NCBI RefSeq assembly: GCF_007066085.1
Contig: NZ_CP041405.1
Span: forward strand, 2,728,001 to 2,792,000
Source: Paenibacillus thiaminolyticus
GTDB lineage: Bacteria; Bacillota; Bacilli; Paenibacillales; Paenibacillaceae
Direction: 5' to 3'
DNA: 64,000 bases
Shown: piece after piece, positions 17,293 through 31,304 of the stretch
Layout: every line of letters starts with the position of its first letter
Numbering within the stretch: the stretch's first letter is position 1
Translations under genes and position numbers: made by a program
Notes under the pieces: generated by a model
What the model saw: only the letters and a program-made list of their open reading frames with translations
The model's database searches: none
What the model was told of the DNA's origin: nothing

Positions 17293-18009
17293 TTATTCCT
17301 GTATTCCCCGCGTTGCCGCGTTCTCGCCGGGCACATTCCGCCGCACCGGCCCGTTCACGTCCGGCGGAGACAGCTCGCCCGGCATCGGCTTGGGCCAGGA
17401 TGGATAGCGAAGCCGCTCCACCCTGTCCAGCACCGGGCGGCAGCAGCTTCGCCACAGCCGGCGGGCCTGCTCTTCCGCCGGTTCGGCGGGACGCTCCCGC
17501 CAGAGAGGGACCCCGCCGCGCGCCGCCCAGCGCTGCGCGTATTCCGCCACCCGGTACGGCACATAGCGTACCGGCCGCTTCATCGGCGCGAACAGCTCCG
17601 TGAGCGCCGCCAGCGGCTGGCCGTCCGCCGTGCCGAGGAGGACGGTGCCGGTCGCCTGCAGCCAGGCGGGAGGCAGATACGCGACACCGGTCGCCGTACC
17701 TGCCTCCCCGCTCCTGCGCAGGAGCTCCGTCGAGCCGGGCGCAGGAGCCGTCGCGGCCACGATGGCGAGGCGCATCGCATCCGCCAGCGCAGCGCTGCCC
17801 GGCCAGGAGCCCGGCACGATGACGGCGTCGGCACGGCGGACGGCGTAATCCGCATGTACTGTGCACAGCATGCGGTCCGCGCAGACGCGGCGCCAACGTT
17901 CGGCCTCTTCGGCTCCCGGGAGGACAAGCCAGACGTCATGGCCGAGCTTCCTCAGCCGCCAGGCCAGGTCCAGCCCCCCCTCGCGCGCTCCCAGTACGGC
18001 ACATCGCAT
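17293..18009 (-). CDS. Degenerate NAD-binding dehydrogenase-like protein
   Basis: A 238-residue protein beginning with a Rossmann-like strand and loop (CAVLGAREGGLDLAWRLRKLGHDVWLV). This recalls the N-terminal domain of UDP-glucose/GDP-mannose dehydrogenases, but the glycine-rich loop is atypical and no catalytic Cys domain is present. ATG 18009 follows AAAGGAGG. It sits downstream of rfbC-rfbD, so a role in sugar-nucleotide or surface-polymer synthesis is possible. Very high GC; assignment is tentative. Confidence 0.6.
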   Translation of the reverse strand: MRCAVLGAREGGLDLAWRLRKLGHDVWLVLPGAEEAERWRRVCADRMLCTVHADYAVRRADAVIVPGSWPGSAALADAMRLAIVAATAPAPGSTELLRRSGEAGTATGVAYLPPAWLQATGTVLLGTADGQPLAALTELFAPMKRPVRYVPYRVAEYAQRWAARGGVPLWRERPAEPAEEQARRLWRSCCRPVLDRVERLRYPSWPKPMPGELSPPDVNGPVRRNVPGENAATRGIQE

Positions 18010-18037
18010 GACTTCTCCTCCTTTGCCGCCATGATTC

Positions 18038-18910
18038 CTAGCGAACCGGACCGTTCGCGGCGTAACGGCGCAAATAATCCGCCAGCGCTTCGCGCCACGG
18101 GCGCATCGGCGGAAAGCCGTTCAAGCGCAGCGCCCATCCCTCCAGGGCCGAAAAAGACGGCCGCCGGGCCGGACGGGGGAATTGCGATGTCGGCACCGAA
18201 CGCACCTTGACGGACAATCCCGCCTCCTCCATAATGGCAAGCGCGAATTCATGCCAGGAGCAGATCCCGGCATTCGTGACATGATACGTCCCAAAGCGGT
18301 TCGTCCGCAGCAGCCGCAAGATCATCTCGGCCAAATCAAGTGTATACGTTGGGCACCCTGATTGATCGTGCACCACCTTCAGCTCCGGCTGGACCGCCGC
18401 TTGACGCAGCATCGTCTTGACGAAGTTGTTGCCGTGCGGCCCATATACCCAAGACGTGCGAACGATGAAAGAGGTCGGCTGCAGAAGCTGCACGAACCGC
18501 TCCCCTTCCCGCTTCGAAGCGCCGTATACATTAATCGGGCGAGTGCGGGCCGTCTCGTTGTACGGCTTGGTCGCCCGGCCGTCGAACACATAATCGGTGC
18601 TGACGTAGACCAGCTTCGCGCCGGCCTGGCTCGCGGCCGCCGCGACATTGCGTGTCCCGAAGGCGTTGACTTGATACGCCAGATTCGGGTTCAACTCCGC
18701 TTCATCCACCTTCGTATAAGCAGCGGCATGAATGACGGCGGACGGCCGTTCCCGCAGGAATATCCGCAGCACCTCCTCCGCATCCGTCACATCCAGATCC
18801 TGGCGGCCATAACCCCGGGCCGGCACGCCATAGCGGCGCAGCACCGCCATCATATCTTTGCCGAGTTGGCCCTCCGCTCCGGTAACGAGTACAATTCCTC
18901 CCTGATTCAT
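18038..18910 (-). CDS. rfbD: dTDP-4-dehydrorhamnose reductase
   Basis: A 290-residue extended SDR enzyme making dTDP-L-rhamnose with NAD(P)H. Seen are the Rossmann motif VTGAEGQLG, the active-site YGASKREGE (Tyr-x3-Lys) and STDYVFDG. The ATG at 18910 lies four bases after the rfbC stop with GAGGTGA upstream. rfbA and rfbB are not in the window, so the pathway must be completed elsewhere. Confidence 0.93.
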   Translation of the reverse strand: MNQGGIVLVTGAEGQLGKDMMAVLRRYGVPARGYGRQDLDVTDAEEVLRIFLRERPSAVIHAAAYTKVDEAELNPNLAYQVNAFGTRNVAAAASQAGAKLVYVSTDYVFDGRATKPYNETARTRPINVYGASKREGERFVQLLQPTSFIVRTSWVYGPHGNNFVKTMLRQAAVQPELKVVHDQSGCPTYTLDLAEMILRLLRTNRFGTYHVTNAGICSWHEFALAIMEEAGLSVKVRSVPTSQFPRPARRPSFSALEGWALRLNGFPPMRPWREALADYLRRYAANGPVR

Positions 18911-18914
18911 CGTC

Positions 18915-19484
18915 TCACTCACCTCGTTCCGGACTGGACAGGAAGAACGTCTCGGCGTGTTCCAGCAGCGGCAGCGCCTTGTCCTTTTCCGACATTATCG
19001 GATTCGATGCCGGCCACGGAATCCCAAGTGCGGGATCATCCCATCGTATGCCCCGATCCCATTCCGGCGCATAGTGGGCATCCACCTTGTACATCACCTC
19101 GGTATCGTCCACCAAGGAGCAGAATCCGTGGGCATAGCCCGGCGGAATAAGGAGCTGCCGCTTATTGGCCGCGCTCAGAATCACGCCGATCCATTGGCCG
19201 AACCGCGGAGAGCCGCGGCGGATATCGACCGCCACATCGTAGATGGCGCCGGCGAGCACCCGCACCAGCTTCGTCTGCGCCATCGGTTCCAGTTGATAAT
19301 GCAGTCCACGAATCGTGCCAGCCCGGGCAGAGAGCGAATGATTATCCTGTACGAACGTCTGCGGAATCCCGGAAGCCTCCCATTTTTCAAGATGATAGCT
19401 TTCCATAAAAAAGCCGCGTTCGTCTTCAAACACCTGCGGCTCCAACATCACAACGCCGTCCAGCGGCGTAGACATGATTTTCAC
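18915..19484 (-). CDS. rfbC: dTDP-4-dehydrorhamnose 3,5-epimerase
   Basis: A cupin-fold epimerase of 189 residues. Typical motifs are FEDERGFFMESYH, QDNHSLS, GTIRGLHYQ (catalytic His) and IPPGYAHGFCSL. Start GTG 19484 is favoured because AAGGAG lies nine bases before it. First gene of the rfbC-rfbD-dehydrogenase-like-zinc ribbon unit. Confidence 0.93.
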   Translation of the reverse strand: MKIMSTPLDGVVMLEPQVFEDERGFFMESYHLEKWEASGIPQTFVQDNHSLSARAGTIRGLHYQLEPMAQTKLVRVLAGAIYDVAVDIRRGSPRFGQWIGVILSAANKRQLLIPPGYAHGFCSLVDDTEVMYKVDAHYAPEWDRGIRWDDPALGIPWPASNPIMSEKDKALPLLEHAETFFLSSPERGE

Positions 19485-20097
19485 AAACCCCAACTCCTTG
19501 TTCTGACGAATCGGACGGTTTAGACGCCTGACCGCGCCCTTATCGTGGGACCGCCTCGCCGAGCGCTGATTACCTCTGTCCTCATCTTATGCAGAACCGC
19601 AACGCAGCGTCAGTATGGCCGGAATCATATCGACGCTACTCATATATATGCCCGCGGATGCCGAACGATGATCCCGCCGCAGCGGCCGTCTTCCCGCGGC
19701 TTGAGCCTTTCGCCCGGAGCTCGGAGAACGTTATTCAGAGTCGTGGTGTCCGTGCGGAGTCCAGGAACTTTGCCATCGGGCAAGTCGGAGCAGCCCGTTG
19801 CGCGCCTTGTCCCGCCGAACAGCGCTCCTGAACATGCCGATCCGGGACGTCAAGCCATGCCTGAACAGCAAGCCATGACGGGACGACTAGCCGAGCCTGA
19901 AATGCATGCTCATTGCGCCCGGACGAGACCAGGCCTATAATGAGACGGAAACCGGCGGCAAAAGACAAGCCTTCGATGGGCACAGCACGACTGACAGGAG
20001 TGGTATAGCCGCTTCGGTTCAACGCGGCCGCACACCCGGTACCGCATACGACGCATATGATCGGATATACGTGTCCGAAGCAAGGAGGAGCACTAAT

Positions 20098-20466
20098 ATG
20101 GAGTTGGGAAGCCGCCTAGGGCAGCTGCGCGAGCGCAGCGGCTGGACGCAGGAGGACATGGCGGAGAAGCTCGGAATTACGCGGGCGGCTCTATCGCATT
20201 ACGAGAAGAGCCGGCGCAAGCCCGACTTCGACACCTTAATACAGGCAGCCGACCTGTTCGGCGTATCGGTTGATTATTTGATCGGCCGCCTCCATCACGG
20301 GGACATACGGCCGAATTCGGAGTCCGCTGAAGCCGCCCCCAGGATCGAGCTGGCGGATCTGGCGACGCTCAGCCGCCTTCGCCTTGAGGTAGACGGGGAG
20401 GCATTGACTTACGAGGAGGCGCGCCGGTTCGTCGCGTTCGTGCGGGCGGAGCGAATGATGCGATAG
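20098..20466 (+). CDS. XRE-family transcriptional regulator
   Basis: A 122-residue protein with an N-terminal helix-turn-helix of the Cro/C1 type (about residues 4-62; WTQEDMAEKLGITRAALSHYEKSRRKPDFDTL), close to SinR/Xre-like regulators. The C-terminal half resembles the short helical tails that mediate oligomerisation. ATG 20098 follows AGGAGG. The preceding 19485-20097 stretch holds no gene I can support. Confidence 0.88.
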   Translation: MELGSRLGQLRERSGWTQEDMAEKLGITRAALSHYEKSRRKPDFDTLIQAADLFGVSVDYLIGRLHHGDIRPNSESAEAAPRIELADLATLSRLRLEVDGEALTYEEARRFVAFVRAERMMR

Positions 20467-20520
20467 GGGAACAGGGGCTGAACCCAGGCCGCACCGAGCC
20501 CTTTCCCGTTCAGCAGCTAC

Positions 20521-20711
20521 CAAAAGGTGCAAAAATGCAGGATTGGTCCCATACCCGCTTTTCGAAATCGAAAAACCTGCAAATCTACATCAATTTTCCT
20601 GATTATCGCTTGAATTGGGATATAACAGGTGAAAAACCTGTAATTTTGCAGCAATCATACTTAAAATGCCGTTTATCTCCATAAAATGATGTAATATTGC
20701 AGGATTGATAT
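20521..20711. repeat. Array of TGCAG-type hairpin repeats, locus A
   Basis: Several short units of the pattern CCTGYAA...TTGCAGSAATC are spaced by about 50 bases in an AT-rich gap between the XRE gene and the MFS gene. Related units occur at 34724-35091 and 62652-62840. See findings. Confidence 0.55.
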
Positions 20712-20774
20712 CCTCGGTGCATCATACGAAGCACAATGGGCCAAAAGAGGCGGCCATGCACATTGTAAGTGACA

Positions 20775-20810
20775 TAAAAAAGACACCCCCGCCTTGTAGG
20801 CGAGGATGTC
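20775..20810 (-). terminator. Intrinsic terminator downstream of the MFS gene
   Basis: On the minus strand the stem GACATCCTCGCC/GGCGGGGGTGTC is followed by TTTTTT. It ends the MFS transcript after it has crossed the repeat region at 20825-21015. Confidence 0.8.
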
Positions 20811-20824
20811 CCGTTGAGTTAGGG

Positions 20825-21015
20825 CAGCTATGTTACGAAACAATGCTAGGGAAGCTATGTTACTGGAACTATGTTTACTAAACTAGGCTAGTGGATCTAT
20901 CTTACTGAAACCATGCTAGTAGGGCTATGCTATAAAACTATGCTGGTGAAGCTCTGTAACGAAACTATGCTGGTGAAGCTCCGTCAGTAAGGCTAGGGAA
21001 GCCATGTTAGGGAAG
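20825..21015. repeat. Degenerate tandem repeat, about 27-28 bp units
   Basis: About seven imperfect copies of GCTATGTTACTGAAACTATG followed by CTAGTGAA lie between the MFS stop and its terminator, so they would form the 3' untranslated region of that mRNA. Confidence 0.6.
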
Positions 21016-21031
21016 TGCTTGCGCTCGCCCC

Positions 21032-22438
21032 TTACCCGTGCATCATCATGTCATGCTGCGGAGAACGCTCCTTGCGCTGCAGCGCCGCGTGCATGATGAA
21101 GCTGAGGACGGCCAGCACCGCGATAAACACGGAGATGAACGATACCCCGTCGAGGCCGCCGTGATCGTAGGTCAGGCCAAGCACATACGGGCCGATCATG
21201 CGCCCGATGGAAGCAATTCCCCCGGACACGCCCATATAGAAGGGCGCCTCCCGTCCTGCGCGCGCCGACAGGAAGGCCGGCACCGCTGGGGAGACCAGCA
21301 TCTCGCCCAAGGTGGCGAGCGCCATCGCCAGCAGGAATCCGCTGTAGAAGGGCAGGAACCAGATGACGACATACGCCAATCCGTAAAATATCGCGCTCCA
21401 TGTCAGCTGCGACGTCAATGGCACCGCGATCGTCCGCTTCATCCATGACGTGATCGGCTGCGCCGCGAAGATAAGCACTCCGTTCAGCGTCCACAGCAGG
21501 CTGTACATGGAGAAGTTCATCCCTTGATCCGCAATATGCGGGGCCACCCCAGTTCCCCAGAGGGAATTGGCAAGCCAGATGAACAAGGCGCCTACCGACA
21601 TGAACAGATAGATCCGGTAGGCGGACAGCTTCTCCCAGATGCTGCGCTCCGGCAGGATGCCGCGTTGGGCCCGGGCGGCAGTTGTCTTCTCCTCCCCGTT
21701 GGCTCCATCCGCCGATTCTCCATTTGCCAGCGTTCCCTTCACCGACGCACCATTCACCAGTGTTCCATTCACCGACGCTCCATTCGCCGGCGCACCGTTC
21801 ACCGGCGTTCCCGTCTCCACGGTTCCGTTCACGGCGCCGGCTGCAGCCGACTCCTCGCTCTGTCCCCGCAGGAAGCGATAGAAGAACAGGGCGAAGCCAG
21901 CGGACGTCAGCCCGTTGAGCACGAACGTCAGGTTGAAGGAAATATCTGCCAACACCCCGCTCAACGCGGTGCCCAGCGCAACTCCGACATTGTTCCCGAC
22001 GTAGATGACGTTGAACAGCTCATCCCGCCGATCCGCCCAGCGGAAGCCGACGAACGACTGGATCGCCGGCATCGATGCCGAATTGGTCAGGCCAAGTACC
22101 GTCATCGTCATAACGTACAGCCACCAGTCGGCATGCGCCGTCACGACCAGCGACAGCTGCAGCAGCGAAGTCGCGGCCAGCGCGCCGATAAGCAGCTTCC
22201 GCACCCCGAGGCGGTAATACAGCCCCCCGCCCAGCAGCTGGCCGAAAAATCCGCCCAGCATCTGCATCAAAATAACGAAGCCCGCATCCGCCAGCGGCCG
22301 GTTCAGCTGCGTATGCACGAACAGCGTCGTCAACGGCCACATCAGGGCACCGCCGGTCGAGTTGATCATGCTGGCCCATATAAATACTTTCATTTCCCCT
22401 GTATATTTGCTCATCATGCCGCGCGGCATTAATTTCAT
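21032..22438 (-). CDS. MFS transporter with a repetitive central loop
   Basis: A 468-residue major facilitator with twelve predicted membrane segments in two halves (about 17-190 and 270-455). The loop joining them (about 205-250) is made of five-residue repeats of the form xVNGT/xANGA, encoded by 15-bp DNA repeats (about 21710-21830). Substrate unknown; a drug or metabolite exporter is likely from general similarity. Start ATG 22438; other Met codons follow within 16 residues and could be used. The last residues are His/Met-rich. Confidence 0.85.
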   Translation of the reverse strand: MKLMPRGMMSKYTGEMKVFIWASMINSTGGALMWPLTTLFVHTQLNRPLADAGFVILMQMLGGFFGQLLGGGLYYRLGVRKLLIGALAATSLLQLSLVVTAHADWWLYVMTMTVLGLTNSASMPAIQSFVGFRWADRRDELFNVIYVGNNVGVALGTALSGVLADISFNLTFVLNGLTSAGFALFFYRFLRGQSEESAAAGAVNGTVETGTPVNGAPANGASVNGTLVNGASVKGTLANGESADGANGEEKTTAARAQRGILPERSIWEKLSAYRIYLFMSVGALFIWLANSLWGTGVAPHIADQGMNFSMYSLLWTLNGVLIFAAQPITSWMKRTIAVPLTSQLTWSAIFYGLAYVVIWFLPFYSGFLLAMALATLGEMLVSPAVPAFLSARAGREAPFYMGVSGGIASIGRMIGPYVLGLTYDHGGLDGVSFISVFIAVLAVLSFIMHAALQRKERSPQHDMMMHG

Positions 22439-22556
22439 GTCGATTCACCGTCAGTTCCCCGGAAGGTTAGGCCTTTCCCCCCCAACGGGAAATAGCCTTG
22501 CTCCGCCGCCAGGCCCGAGGGGCCCGCACTGCGAAACAAGGCTATCGTACCATATT

Positions 22557-27185
<4,629 letters not shown>

Positions 27186-27263
27186 GAGGGCACCGTCCTT
27201 TCCTGATGAAAATGTATTTTGTACATACGAAACCACATATTTATGCATTTGTATTGTTTCATC

Positions 27264-27292
27264 ATTTTATCATTATGTTTTTTTTAGAGCAA
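27264..27292 (-). promoter_or_regulatory. Promoter of gltB
   Basis: On the minus strand TTGCTC (27287-27292), a 17-nt spacer with an A8 run and TAAAAT (27264-27269) form a sigma-A type promoter, giving a leader of about 70 nt before the gltB start. The remaining AT-rich DNA to 27500 shows no supported gene. Confidence 0.6.
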
Positions 27293-27507
27293 TTGAATGT
27301 TTTTATGGATCCGATAACTTATACGGATATCGGGATTACGCCTATATTATCAGTATTTCACACTAAATTAGGATACATGAACATCCTCGTACCCGATTTG
27401 CACCGATTGATATTTCTTTTGCACAATACTACATATTATTAATTAATTCACAAGAATACCCCCAATCATTTCCTGCAAGGACTGAATTATTATTCATCAA
27501 CACGAAT

Positions 27508-27547
27508 AAAAAAACTGCACCTTCCTTTTTCCGGAAGATACAGTTTG
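27508..27547 (-). terminator. Intrinsic terminator after the EamA gene
   Basis: On the minus strand AACTGTATCTTCC pairs with GGAAGGTGCAGTT (two mismatches), then eight T. Confidence 0.85.
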
Positions 27548-27576
27548 CGATTCAAGTTTTGTTATGGAATTTTTCC

Positions 27577-28428
27577 TCAGCCCCACATGCTGATTAAGGC
27601 CATTCCGGCCGCGACAATCGTCGATGCGACCAGCCGCTTCTTGCCTTGCTTCTCCTTCAGAATCCAATATCCGAGGAGGGTACCGATAACAATGCTGAAC
27701 TCGCGTATCGGCGCCAGATGAGCCAACGGCCCCAAGGTCATCGCGAACAGGAATAGCAGATACGATCCTGGCGAAATAACAGCCCCGAGTCCGATCGTGC
27801 TCCAGTTCGCCCGCCACTCGCGCCGCAGCAGCCCGGCCCGCTTCACGGCAGGCGCCAGGAAGATAACGGCCCCGATGTTCGAAATCTCAATCAGCCCCAG
27901 CGGGCTGAAAAATTCGATGACGGCTTTGTCGGTCAAGGTGTACGCCGCAGTGCACATGCCGACCGAGGTCGTCAAGGCAAGCGCAATCCACCATGACCTA
28001 TCCTTCTGCTTCACGGAGAGCATGCCGCTCAGGCCGAACAGCCCTCCCACGATCAAGCTCCACCCGAGCCAGCCGATTGCCGACATGCTCTCTCCGTAGA
28101 GGGAGACGCTGACGAGCGGCACGAGCAGCGCGGCCGTCCCCCGCATCATCGGATATACCTGCGACAGCTCGCCTGCCTTGTATGCCTGGGACACCAGATA
28201 CAGATAGGTTCCCTGCAGCAGGAAGGATACGATAAGGAGCAGCGCATGTCCCCATGTCCAGGTCATCGTGATCAGATCGCGGATAAAAAAAGGGAAAAAC
28301 AAAACCGTGGCAACCGCATGGAGCGAGAACAAGAACGATTCCTTGTGCAGGCTGCGCTTGGCGAATAAGTTCCACAACGCATGCGTGAATGCGGATGCGA
28401 TGACGAGCAAAAGGCCATAAACCATCAT
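27577..28428 (-). CDS. EamA/DMT-family transporter
   Basis: A 283-residue drug/metabolite transporter with ten predicted membrane helices arranged as two EamA repeats of five. The first repeat carries the typical SAFTHALWNLFAKRSL start and the second ends at EKQGKKR before the last helix. The ATG at 28428 follows AAGGAA; the frame is open further upstream but without a ribosome site. Likely an exporter of a small metabolite. Monocistronic with its own terminator. Confidence 0.85.
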   Translation of the reverse strand: MMVYGLLLVIASAFTHALWNLFAKRSLHKESFLFSLHAVATVLFFPFFIRDLITMTWTWGHALLLIVSFLLQGTYLYLVSQAYKAGELSQVYPMMRGTAALLVPLVSVSLYGESMSAIGWLGWSLIVGGLFGLSGMLSVKQKDRSWWIALALTTSVGMCTAAYTLTDKAVIEFFSPLGLIEISNIGAVIFLAPAVKRAGLLRREWRANWSTIGLGAVISPGSYLLFLFAMTLGPLAHLAPIREFSIVIGTLLGYWILKEKQGKKRLVASTIVAAGMALISMWG

Positions 28429-28668
28429 GTTTTGCGTTCCTTCTTTCGTGTCGCCATCCCTTGGCAGGGACGAATAGTCCGGTACCATAAAACAATGCTA
28501 TTGTATCACATTAGCCGTGAACGACAAGACGCGAATTGAATCCGCTGCCAATACAAAAACACTGGCACGCGGTTGCACGCGGTTTTTCTTTCACGCCGAG
28601 GCTGACCACCCGTCATATACGGACGGCCTGCCGCTTCATAGGAAGCCGGCAGGCCGCATATCATTGCT

Positions 28669-30858
28669 TTATTTCACGCTGACACGCAGCGACGTGCTCT
28701 TGCCCTCGAAGGTCAGCTTTACGCTGGTCGAGCCTTTGGATACGCCCTGCACGCTGCCCCGCTCTACCTTCACCTTCGTGTTGGATGGCACGAACGTGAC
28801 GGAGGAAGTGACATCGACGACTTCCCCGGTGTCGTAGATCGCCTTCACCTTCCAGTTCGCTTTCTGGCCGGCGGTCAGCTTCAGGCTGCCCGGCTCGGCA
28901 ATTAGCTTCGTCAGCTTCGGCGTCACCTTTACAGGCACTTCCAGCTTCTGTCCCTGGAACTCGCCGTTCAGCACCGTGCTGCCGATGGCGACTCCCTTGA
29001 CGGACGAGCCTTTCACTGTCGCTATCTTTTCATTGTCCGACTTCCAATCCACCTTGGATCCGAGCGAAATTTTCTTTCCGTTCTTGTAGTAGCCCGTTAC
29101 CTTGATGCTCTGGCTCTTCTTCACATTCAAGGTGAGCTGATCCGGTTCAATCTCGAAGCGGACGACCTCTTCTTCAATCGTGACTTTGACCGATATTTTG
29201 ACATTCCCATAGGTTCCGTTCAACGTCACCTTGCTGGCTACCAGTCCTTTGAGCTTGCCGTTGACGACAAGCAGATTCGGAGAGCTCGACTCCCATTTCA
29301 CTTCGGAGGTGACATTCTCCTCATCCCCGTTCATATAGATGACCGTCACATCCGGGACCGCCTGCTCCCGTCCCGTCACGATAGTCATTTCCGACGTGTT
29401 CGATTGGAGAATAAGCGCCTTGCGCTTCACGGTCACTTCCATCGAGATCTCATGACCGCGCACGTTCGCGGTAAGGGTGGCCGTTCCCCGGCTCTCCGCC
29501 TTCATCTTCTCGTCTTTAATGGAAATGACGCCGGTATTGGAGCTTGTCCATACCGCCAGATCAGATACATCTACAGTATCTCCCCCCAGCGTAACCGCGC
29601 TTACCTTCGGCAGGCTCTGGGATTCTTCCATATAAATATCCATCTTGCGGATGCCGTCTTTATCTTTATCCTTGTCTTCCTCCGGCCATGTCAGCTTCTC
29701 GATCGCCGGAATGACATTCACTTCGACCGATTTGGACAGTCCTTTGTACTTCGCTGTCACCGTCGCCGTGCCGGCAGCCTTGGCATAGACCTGGCCCTGT
29801 TCGACCGTCACCGCCATGACATTGCTCGATGTCCATTCCGCGAGATGCGTGACCTCTTCCTGCGTATCGCCCGAGTTCAGGACGAATGTCTGCACTTGCA
29901 GCGGCGCATCGCCTAGGAGCATCGTCTGCTTCTTGTCCGGCGAGATGCGCATCGCTTGGTACGATGGACGCACGACGACCGAGACCGACTTCGTCGCGCC
30001 CAGATAGGTGGCTGTAATGGTGGCCGTGCCGACGCCAATCGGCTTGACGGACCCGTCCTTCACTTCCGCGACGCCGCTGTCGCTCGTCGACCAATCGGCC
30101 TTGTCGGTTACATCCTCCAGATTGCCGTCCTTCGTCTTCGCCTTCGCGATCACGTTGACTGCCGAATCGCCGAATTCAAATTCAATCAGCTTGTCCGGAG
30201 ACAAGGTAAGCTCTTCATACGGAAGCTCGACCTTGATTTTGATCTTGCTGCTCAAGCCCTTATACTTGACGGTGATCTCGGCTTCGCCCTTGTCCTTCAG
30301 CGTAAGCTTGCCTTTGTTCACTTCAACGACGCTTGAATTGGAAGAGCTCCAGGAAGCATCGGCGGTCACATCGTTCTCGGTATTGGCATCATTGTCAAAA
30401 GCAAACGCCTTCCAATTCGGCTTCATGCCGAGGTACAGAGTCGTTTCTTTGTCAATATCTACGCCGGTGTCTTCGGAACGTACACTCAAGTCATCATACA
30501 TATAATTGGAGATGACCGTCTTCTTCACGGTATACCCTTGGTATTTCGCCGTAATCTCCGAAGTCCCCTTGCTGGCGCCCTTTACCCAGCCTGCGTCTAC
30601 CGTGACCGCGGGATTGGAGGAGCTCCAGTCCGCCAGGCCGGTCACATCCTTCTGTTCTCCCTTGATCGTCCCGATCAGCTTCAATTGAACGGACTGTCCC
30701 TCCACGATGACATGAACCGGGTTTACATCAGATTCAAAGTGGACGTCGGTTACCGTATCCGCTGCGTAAGCCGCTCCATGAAACGGCAGCAAGCCGATCA
30801 CAAGCGCACATGCCAACACGATGCTGAGCCACGATGTTTTTTTCCACGTTGGGTTCAC
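28669..30858 (-). CDS. Secreted protein with about eight Ig-like (Big_2) repeats
   Basis: A 729-residue exported protein. Residues 1-33 form a signal peptide ending AAYAA. The rest is a chain of about eight domains of 75-85 residues. Each carries a variant of the Big_2 core: DVT-x-AxWSSSN-x-V, then G-x-A-x-G-x-A-x-I-T-A-x-Y-G. Such domains serve as stalks or carbohydrate-binding modules at the cell surface. There is no SLH, LPXTG or enzyme domain, so it is either released or held by other means. Start is GTG 30858 with GGGAGAAG upstream. Confidence 0.85.
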   Translation of the reverse strand: MNPTWKKTSWLSIVLACALVIGLLPFHGAAYAADTVTDVHFESDVNPVHVIVEGQSVQLKLIGTIKGEQKDVTGLADWSSSNPAVTVDAGWVKGASKGTSEITAKYQGYTVKKTVISNYMYDDLSVRSEDTGVDIDKETTLYLGMKPNWKAFAFDNDANTENDVTADASWSSSNSSVVEVNKGKLTLKDKGEAEITVKYKGLSSKIKIKVELPYEELTLSPDKLIEFEFGDSAVNVIAKAKTKDGNLEDVTDKADWSTSDSGVAEVKDGSVKPIGVGTATITATYLGATKSVSVVVRPSYQAMRISPDKKQTMLLGDAPLQVQTFVLNSGDTQEEVTHLAEWTSSNVMAVTVEQGQVYAKAAGTATVTAKYKGLSKSVEVNVIPAIEKLTWPEEDKDKDKDGIRKMDIYMEESQSLPKVSAVTLGGDTVDVSDLAVWTSSNTGVISIKDEKMKAESRGTATLTANVRGHEISMEVTVKRKALILQSNTSEMTIVTGREQAVPDVTVIYMNGDEENVTSEVKWESSSPNLLVVNGKLKGLVASKVTLNGTYGNVKISVKVTIEEEVVRFEIEPDQLTLNVKKSQSIKVTGYYKNGKKISLGSKVDWKSDNEKIATVKGSSVKGVAIGSTVLNGEFQGQKLEVPVKVTPKLTKLIAEPGSLKLTAGQKANWKVKAIYDTGEVVDVTSSVTFVPSNTKVKVERGSVQGVSKGSTSVKLTFEGKSTSLRVSVK

Positions 30859-31048
30859 TCGTTATCTTCTCCCTTCCAGCCTTGCTCTGCACTAAAATAC
30901 AAATTACTGCTAGTTAATATAACGGACAAAAGACGCCAGAATGTTACCTCAGGAAATAAAAATATAAGCGGAGATTTCCGATTTAGGGCTTATGTCCTAT
31001 ATTCATCCGCTTAAGTCTCACTGGACCGTTAGCCGTACCCTCCAACAG

Positions 31049-31085
31049 AAAAAGCCCGCGGCAGAGGTCATCCCCCGGGGCTGTT
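31049..31085 (-). terminator. Hairpin with T run, second terminator-like element
   Basis: On the minus strand AGCCCCGG pairs with CCGCGGGCT across a ~12-nt loop and is followed by TTTTTC. It lies about 140 nt beyond the stronger terminator at 31229-31276, in the 30859-31304 gap upstream of the Big_2 gene. A backup terminator or the end of a small RNA are both possible. Confidence 0.45.
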
Positions 31086-31228
31086 CGTTGGCATATGGTC
31101 AGGGCGAACTGGAGCCGCCGCTTCTCCCGAAATTGCGGCGTGTCCAGTTCATCGGACAGCCGCTTACGGTGTGCACGGGAAAAGTGTGCATATCTTCGGG
31201 TCTCCCTTCCAAGTCCTGCCGGAACAAC

Positions 31229-31276
31229 AAAAAGATACCCGGCCGGCAGCCTTAGCGGCCGCGGACCAGGTATCTT
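31229..31276 (-). terminator. Intrinsic terminator after the TetR gene
   Basis: On the minus strand GAAGATACCTGG pairs with CCGGGTATCTT, with further GC pairing inside, then a run of five T. Confidence 0.8.
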
Positions 31277-31304
31277 CTCTATAATAGCCAATAGCCGGCA
31301 AATT

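Noticed and set aside
27206..27442. 78-codon AT-rich frame upstream of gltB
   Set aside because: No ribosome site, and it overlaps the gltB promoter region; hydrophobic composition follows from AT richness.
30859..31090. Cyclic-di-GMP riboswitch ahead of the Big_2 surface protein
   Set aside because: The conserved aptamer core motifs are not found on the minus strand.
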